Shown here piece after piece: positions 57,051 to 64,000 of a stretch of 64,000 bases of DNA. Source of the stretch: Bilabrum cf. latius. Lineage: Eukaryota > Bigyra: Bicosoecida > Bigyra > Bicosoecida. Location: the NCBI GenBank assembly GCA_965178125.1, contig OZ237758.1, positions 248,001-312,000 of the forward strand, read 5' to 3'. Made by a program: the position numbers and the translations under genes. The notes below the pieces were generated by a model. That model was not told where the DNA came from and searched no databases. It saw nothing but the letters and a program-made list of their open reading frames with translations. The first letter of the stretch is position 1. Every line of letters begins with the position of its first letter.

Positions 57051-60000
57051 TTACTCGAGCAATCGGCGAGCATTGACCATGGTGGCCATGATCTCCTACT
57101 CTTGCTTGGCGGCCGACTTCGCCAAGTCTACCTGCTGCCTGTACGCAGCAGCTCCAGCTCTGGTTGCTCGCAGCGCTAGCTCCCGTCTCGCCCGAACAGC
57201 CTCCGCTGCTGCCTGCCTCTCCTCGCGAGCAGACTGCACTGCTGCACGCGCCTGATCCCGAGACCGTCGCGCCTGCTCGGCCTTCCCTCCGCGGGAGCCC
57301 AGTCGGACCGCTCGTGCTGCTTGCTGGTGGAGTGCTCGAGCCTGCATTGCTTCCCGCATGCGGTGCTGCCTTGCATCCGCATCGGCCCTCGCCCTCGCCC
57401 TCGCCGTTGCAGCCAGCCGAGCTGCCTCGTCCTCGTGCGATGCAAGTACCTCTGCCTCCTTCAGCAACGTGGTAGCGCGGTCCAGCCGCTGCTACCGCCT
57501 CTCTCCCTCCTTTGACAGCAAGCTGCGTCGGACTGCATCTTGCTTGGACATTCGGACGGCCCTTGCCTTGGCCCGAGCTTCATCTAGCTCGTAGTCTCGA
57601 ACTTGGGCCGATGTAGCCGAAGCCTGGCCCTAGTCCATGTCTCGAGCGCTGGCAGGGTCATCCCACGCCGCTGCAGGCCCCCGACTACCCCTCTCGGAGC
57701 CCAGGCCTGAGGAGAGAGCCGCCTGCCTGCGTGCTGCCAGCGGACTTGCCATGATGCCCAGTCGGCCAGAGGGGCCTGCTCCCGCTGTGGCTGGCCGCAG
57801 AACGCCCGTATGCGCGCCCCCGGCACGCCTAGCCGGTCGTTTGGCGGGGCTCACCGGCGGCCTAACCGCAGTTCGAGCGCCGTGATCCTGAGTAGCTTCG
57901 ATCCCCTTCGATCCCATGGACACGTGGGAGAGGCCTCCAAGCTTCTGGGGCAGATTTGCTCCCTCGATGGAGTCTTGAATGTCCTGGACAGAGGGATCCC
58001 GGCCGAACTCCATCACCATGCTCGCTGCTCCCGGGGACCGTGTGGCAGATGCGCCTTCCACCCAGGCATGCGGGGTGTTGCTTGCGCCAGGCGCATCGTG
58101 CACCGAACCAGAGGTCTGGGATCCAAGGGCGAGGCTCGGCAGCTGCAGATGTTGCCTACCAGTGGGTGTGCTGCCACCACCGCGCCCCATGCCAGCGCCA
58201 GCGGTTTGCACGCGTCTCCCAAAGCTAGTCTTTCCGCTAGAATCATGGGCGTTGCGACGGACTTGTGCCGGAGTTCGCACTGGGGACTGGGGCGGCGGGA
58301 CGGCCGTTCCAGCCCCAAACTGGATCACCTGATCTCCGCCCGCATCTGCCCACACGTCGCGGTGGTGCCTCCGCGCCGACTGCGTCATTGACCTGTTCCC
58401 ATACCGGCCGCTACTTCGTGAAGTCAATACAGTGTCGCCAGCCGCCTCTGCCCACCTCGGGGTGGCGCTTCCTTCGGAAATGCCACTTCTGGGCGTGGGT
58501 CTCACGTGCAGCGCAGTGGCTGCAGTCGTCGCCAGGAAACCTTTCTGTGCTGCGGATCGCGCTGCAGTGGCTGCCATTTCGCCAGCTGTCATGGGCCGAC
58601 CGCCCCCACCGACCACGCCTCGCGACACAGAGCGAAGGCCCCTGTGCGAGGTGCGACCGCCGCGAGACCTTCGAGGCTCTCGCTTCGACTCGAGCGTCGA
58701 GTGACTACTGCGGCGACCCACCGGAGTGGTGGCAGGGCGCCCCTGCCCCGGGCTATTGCCACCGTAAATGATCCTCTCCATGCCCATGCCCACCCCATGC
58801 GACTGCCGCTGCGGAGTGCCCAGTTCTCTTGGGAACGGCCCGTTCCCCTGACCACGCCCCCCAACGATGGACAAAGAGATCGATCCCTGCCCAAGCCCTG
58901 CTGGCGACCTGTCCCTCGCCGTTGCACTTCTCGATAGCATGGATGACCTCGCTGGGCTGCGCTGCTGGGCCGCCCTGGGGCGTACTGTATTGGGGGACAG
59001 TCCGAGCCCAGACAACACCGCTTCTCGATCGGATTTCCGAGCGCTGCCAAGGTCTTGCATCGCCTGCTTACGCTGTGCAGCTTGCTCACATTCGGCAGAC
59101 CACCCGAAATCCAGCACGGGTGGCTTGCTTGACTCGTTCCTGCGCTCGGTATTCAGCATATCCTACCACTGAGACACAACTTCACGAGAAGTGTGTAGCC
59201 GAGCACCAGTGCCTAACGGCGCGTGCCAGGTTAGGGCGAGTAGGAGACAGGCCCGGGCCTTTGCTTCCTACAGGGTGGGGAACGTGATGGCGGCGAGTTT
59301 GAGCCCACGGCTGTGCCATGGTGGCATCATGATCTCTTTGAATTCCCGAGGTGCGGCACCTCCTTCGCCATCAGAGCTCGCACCGGCTGCCGCATCGCCA
59401 TCACTGGACGGAATCCTGGTCATGTGCCCTGGTTCTACCCATCGCACGTGGCAGCCGACCGACAGCAGCGGAATGTTGTCCACTGGCCAGCCGCACTATA
59501 CGGACGACGAGCTGGCGTACGCTGGCACGAGCCACGATCGCAGCGAGGACGATGCCCGCTGCGCCTCGCCGTCCGACACGGGTGCGCCGTGTGCAGCCGT
59601 CTTGCTCGCCCTGTCCTCGCCCTGCCTGCGCCGCCGCAGCGCCTCTGCTCGCACCCTCTGCATCTCTGCCCTGTACTGCGCTCCGCTCACCCAGTCCACG
59701 TGCCAGCCCATCCAGCGCGGTAGGCCCACACGACGGTCGATCCAAGCACGCGGCGGCGGCTCGGGATACACAAGCTACACCTTAGCGAAGTGCTTTGGCG
59801 GGAGCAGACCGTTGCAATCGGGCTGGCTTTCCAGCGGAATTTCGTCACTCTTCGAGGCATCGTCGCCTACCGACGCAGACGCTGAGAAGCACGCCTGTAG
59901 TTGGTGCTCAAGCAGCACAAAAGGTTGCCATGCACGCCATGCAGCAGCCTCGGGAGGCTCCGGCTGCCCCCACATCCGACCAGTCGCTCTAGACATGGCA

Positions 60001-63000
60001 AGGCATCGGAGAGTAGATTCGTTCACGTACAGCGTTCGCACTCCGCATCTGTCTATCTCTCTTGACAGTGCCGACGCGGCTCGCAGCATGGCAGTCCTGC
60101 GACGTCCGCGCCGGGCGCGCGCACATCGCTGCACCGCCACAACGGCTCTTCGGTCCGTGACGCGCTGAGCAGCGTTTGGCCGCAGCCGCGTCCGCGACAG
60201 ATGCGACCTGAATGCCTTCTGAATCAGCACAGCAGCAACGGCCCTGGCGGCTTGCTGGGTGGACAGCACGGGTGGGCGGGGTAGCGTGGGCCCGATCGAT
60301 AGCAGGCCGGCGGCAGCTGCCGGGTCCCTGCTCGCTGCCCTGACGATCGTGGCGTCACTGGTAGGAAGTAGCCCGCTATCTGATAGTACCAGCTTGTCGG
60401 GCGCCTGGCACACCTCGAGGAAAAGAGGCAGGCGCAGCATGAATGTTGCAAGGCATCTGGCAGAGTCAAACCGCAGGCTCCAAAGGCGAGAAGAGCCTGA
60501 GAGAACGGCAAGGCGAGAGCCGCAAAGGGGCTCCTTGGAGGTGACATCTGCCTCCTCCATATCGAACGTTCGGTAAAGGTTCCTCAGAGCGCGCGCACCC
60601 GAGGCCGAGGCCGGGTTAGGCAGGCCCTCAACCTGCTTGCTGGAGGGCGGGGCCCCCAGGTAGCCCACCAACACTGTCTCGGCAGGATCTGCCTCTTCGT
60701 CTTGCGTGCCTGCCTCTTCGCTGGCTTTCGATGCTTTGGGCAGTCCAGCCACGCGATACTACAGCGCTTCTGGCCGAATGTACCCAATGTGGGTCTGCAA
60801 ACCTTCGATGTGGTGTGAGGCCTGCAGCTTCCCACCCCTCTGACCCACAAGCAGCGGCATGGTCTGCAGCGCCGACTCCCGACCGTGAATGCTGTTGCGT
60901 CGCGCGGCCGATGCGATTCCCGCCACGGAGCTCCTTCCGTCCCTGGCTAGCATTCGATCTTGCTCTAGGATCCGCTCCCAGTGCTTCTGCTCGTCCTCGT
61001 CAATAGACAGGTGCGTGTCCGATGCCACCCACGCGAGTGCGGCAGCAGCGCCAATGGCTCCGGAGTATATCTGTGCGTGCGATCGCGTGGGATGTCCGCA
61101 TCGCTTCTTGAGGTGCTCTGTGCGCCGCCTGAGGGCAGCAGTAGCCCCATACCACTGGTTTGCAGGTCGTATGCCGGGAAGTGCGCCACCAGGCGTCCAG
61201 GAGATGCCTGCAGCAGCGGCCGCGGCATGAAGGTGTGAGGGCCGCGAGCCTTTGTGGACGTGTATCCGGTGCAAGATGAGCCTATGCCTGTCCTGCGTGC
61301 GCATAGGCTTGGTAATGTGCATTGCCTCTCGAATGGCGCACCTCGTGATTTCCCAGGCTAGATCTGACTGCATCGAATGCTTCACCATGCGACTGACGTT
61401 TGGATGGTATGCGACCCAGTCGGCTGCGCGCAGACCCGCCGGCACGCTACCTCCCCTGGAACCTACATTGGTCTATGTCAGGCGCATGTCTCGCAGCAGC
61501 GATCGCATCCGCACCGCAGACAGCTGCCTCTCAAGCTGAAGCGCTCCGCCAGTGGGCGCCCTGTGGCCCTGGCATCCCGTTTGGTGCGCCACCCGAGACA
61601 CCTCGGGACACGCCCCGCCGAATGGGTCAGCCTCTTGCCAGCGGCCACGTTTCTTCTTTCTCCTCTTTCTCCGCTTCGATTTAGACTTGCCCGTGGAAGG
61701 AACAGCAAACGCCGCGAACCCAGTGCGCTTCGAAGCCGCCTTGCGAGTCACGCTGGCCCGTCGCCTCTCGAGCTCTTCCTGCTTGAAGTCCCTGCCCTCG
61801 TCCGATGGGCCCTCCTCTGTGTCGAACTCGGCGCGCTGGATCCTAGTGGTGTCCCACCCTCGGATCGTAACGCACGTCGGCGCAAGTCTCACGGGAAGCA
61901 CGCTCGCCTCGTGGACCCGCTCGGCCTCATCGCGCACAGACCCGCTCTGTCGCATCAGCTCGTGAGCCACTGCCTTCCAGCCCTTCCCCGCCAGCTTCGT
62001 GCGGCTTGCGTCATCCGTGGTATCTCTCGCTGCCTTGTCTGGCTGCTTTGGGGAGGTAGCAGAAGCAGCTGCCGTCAGAAATGCACCCTCTCCCTGCCCC
62101 TGCCCTTGCTATCGACCAAGCTGCGGAGTGCGCGGCGATGTCTGCAAGGAACGCGGTGATACAGACCCAGGCGATACCATAGCGCCTCGCCTCACTTTCA
62201 CCGGCTGCCTCGGTGCGACCTGGGCTCTGCACGAGCACGCGGCAGCACTGATAGCGGCCGCTACCCACGCGGGATGCCCGGGCAGGAAGCACATGTACCT
62301 CGATTTATGGCTACTACTGGCGGAGCCCGCACCACCCGTTGGCCCACTGGAGCCAGGAGCAGATCCACCTGCTAGCTGCGCCCCCGATTCCACCCCCATC
62401 ACAGAGTATGCCATCCGCTCGACCCCGATGGGCTGTCTCGAAGCCTGCCTCTCGATAGCCGCTTCGAGGATGCTGACCCTCGCAGACCACTGTCGCCAAC
62501 ACCCCTGGATGGTGGCCGCAGCTCCGTGCTTACGACGGTTGCGCGTGCGACGGATCCACATCCGCTGGACCAGGGTGGCTGCCTCGTACTCGCGTCGCTG
62601 GTAGTGCGACAGTGCCAGCATGGCCTCATCTCCGTCGTATACCTGGGAGAGAGAGGACCGGCGGGATCGAGCGCTGGGTCTCGGCTAGATGGACTTCATG
62701 ACGTCCTGCAGCTCTCTCTCTAGCGCCACCGCCTTATCTTCATCATCCGAATCGAGATCTTTGTCGTAGCGCGCGTCAACACCGCCCTCCTCGGTGCGCA
62801 CGTCCTGCATCATTTGGTCCAGCGCCGCCATGGCCTCCTCCGCTTCTTCCGCCGCCTCGCCGCCCCGCTCCATCTTTGCCTCCAAAAAGGACCGCTAGGC
62901 CGCCAGGCGATTCTTCGTTGCGATCATGGACTCCTTGCGCTTGAGCAAGGCGTCCTTGCGCGCGAGCGCCGCCAGCTGCGACTGCGAGATCCCAGCGGCG

Positions 63001-64000
63001 GCCTCCTCGAAGGCGGCGAGAGCGTGGGGGGACGAGGAGCGCCCCGCCCTGGGGCTGGACTCGGACCCGCTGGACAGCAGGCTGCGAGGGGAGGAGCGCC
63101 CATCCCTAGAATCCCCTGCCACGGCTAGGTCGGGCAGCTTGGGCCTCTACGCATCGTGGCCGGTTGGCGACGCGGCTGTGGCCGGGCGGACGCTCTGGAA
63201 CGACTGCTCGTCTCGATCGCTCGTCAATCCTCGCCCCTCCACCGTCTTGGGGCGCCCTGACAAAGCCGAGGATCGTCCACGAGCGGGCGACCTGGTCGCG
63301 TTGTCCCCGGATGGAGTCCCCCCGACCATCCTTGGCGTGGTCGTTCGCTTTGGCTGCAGCTTTGGGGCGCCTCGGAGCAGCCAACCCGAGAGGGAGGCGG
63401 TAGTTTTTCTCCTCCACAGCCACACCTTTGCCACTGCCTGGACTGCTCGCACAACCGCGTCAATGTTGTGCAACCTCGGCTGGCTGCCCCGCCGACCGGT
63501 TCCACCGGCCATCATGGATAGCTTGTGGGACCGATTGAGTCTCGAGCTGCGACCTCCTCTGCTGCCTCGGCTCTTGCCCATGGAGGACGTGGGCGACGAG
63601 GGGGGCTCCGGAATAGAGACGCTGTCTTTCGCAAGCCGCAGCACATCGCTGTCCTGCCCACGCCTCTCTTTCATCGTCGGGGTGGGTGGCGGCGCCGGCG
63701 AGCCGCCGCGGGAGCTGCCGTCTGCACTCAGCCCCGACTCGTGGTACCGTTTCAGCGCTGCCAGGAAGGGGCTGGAAGGGCGGCCGGTCCCGTCGTCGGC
63801 TTCGAGAACGCGACCGCCTGCAGCGTGCACCGCAGCGACCAGAACCCTGACGGCTGACGGTGTGCTGTCGCTCAACCGAGACCCCACCCCGCTGCCTCCG
63901 TGGATGCCCGTGTGCAGCTGAACGGCTGCCTGTCGCAGCCGGCCGTTCACAAAGCGCCGCACCTCTTCGGCTGGCATCGTTGCAATGCGATGCATGCGAT
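57051..64000 (-). CDS. Giant IQ-motif and coiled-coil protein, 5' end at or beyond the window edge
   Basis: At least 2,315 residues in one minus-strand frame, ending TAA at 57051-57053. At least 13 in-frame TAGs are read as Gln (57096, 57492, 57630, 59163, 59268, 59496, 59775, 60759, 61473, 62109, 62685, 62895, 63147). Possible start ATG at 63995, but the frame is open to the edge. IQ-type motifs are seen at about 62,520-62,610 (AATLVQRMWIRRTRNRRK, AAATIQGCWRQW) and 60,130-60,250 (AVLIQKAFRSHLSRTRL, VVAVQRCARARRGRRR). A coiled coil near 62,700-62,960 includes ALLKRKESMIATKNRLA. A second helical, Ala/Arg-rich segment is at 57,100-57,470. The rest is low complexity. IQ motifs bind calmodulin or centrin, so a cytoskeletal role is likely. 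Family not recognised. Confidence 0.65.

Noticed and set aside
60224-61240. Plus-strand open frames opposite the IQ-motif gene
   Set aside because: Antisense shadows; the minus frame continues through the whole region with TAG as Gln.

Overview
This window is nuclear DNA of a GC-rich, intron-bearing single-celled eukaryote. It carries spliceosomal GT-AG introns, a mitochondrial alternative oxidase, a probable exportin-T, a probable RNA polymerase III subunit, a Sfi1-like centrin-binding protein and a type II tRNA-Leu. The most striking property is the genetic code. Nearly every gene is crossed by in-frame TAG codons (roughly 70 in total), and the protein similarity and codon frame continue straight through them. 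None of the 16 protein gene models ends at TAG: 12 end at TGA and 4 at TAA. In the phospholipase D gene a TAG falls on the nearly invariant Gln of the IYIENQYF-type motif. I therefore read UAG as glutamine, with UAA and UGA kept as stops (the Blepharisma-type pattern, NCBI table 15). I cannot name the lineage from the sequence.

Layout. 1-12.6 kb (+): probable exportin-T (5' partial), a secreted two-domain pectate-lyase-fold protein, a Ca3427-like periplasmic-binding-fold protein and a secreted clan GH-A hydrolase. 12.7-16.4 kb (-): a nine-finger C2H2 protein and an acylated sphingosine/diacylglycerol-type lipid kinase. 16.5-21.5 kb (+): an unrecognised protein and an RluA-type pseudouridine synthase interrupted by an AT-rich element with inverted ends. 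21.9-23.2 kb (-): four-exon alternative oxidase. 23.6-28.6 kb: a 123/124-bp satellite of about 40 copies. 28.7-31.2 kb: an LTR-like pair and other repeats. 31.3-35.2 kb: two convergent glycoside hydrolases. 35.3-37.6 kb: a 2,254-bp element with perfect 25-bp terminal inverted repeats. 38.0-44.6 kb: a ~164-bp satellite of about 40 copies that starts inside the 3' end of a tRNA-Leu(CAG) gene. 45.0-52 kb (+): RPC7-like Pol III subunit, GH27 alpha-galactosidase and a two-HKD phospholipase D. 52.2-64 kb: a Sfi1-like protein (+) facing a giant IQ-motif protein (-) that runs off the window.

Functional picture. Four predicted secreted carbohydrate-active proteins (pectate-lyase fold, clan GH-A, endoglycoceramidase-like GH5, GH27) plus a second clan GH-A enzyme suggest an organism that digests glycans or other cells. 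Sfi1-like and IQ-rich proteins point to a centrin/calmodulin cytoskeleton. Two hydrolase genes carry single-base frame breaks at G/C homopolymers, which look more like read errors than decay.
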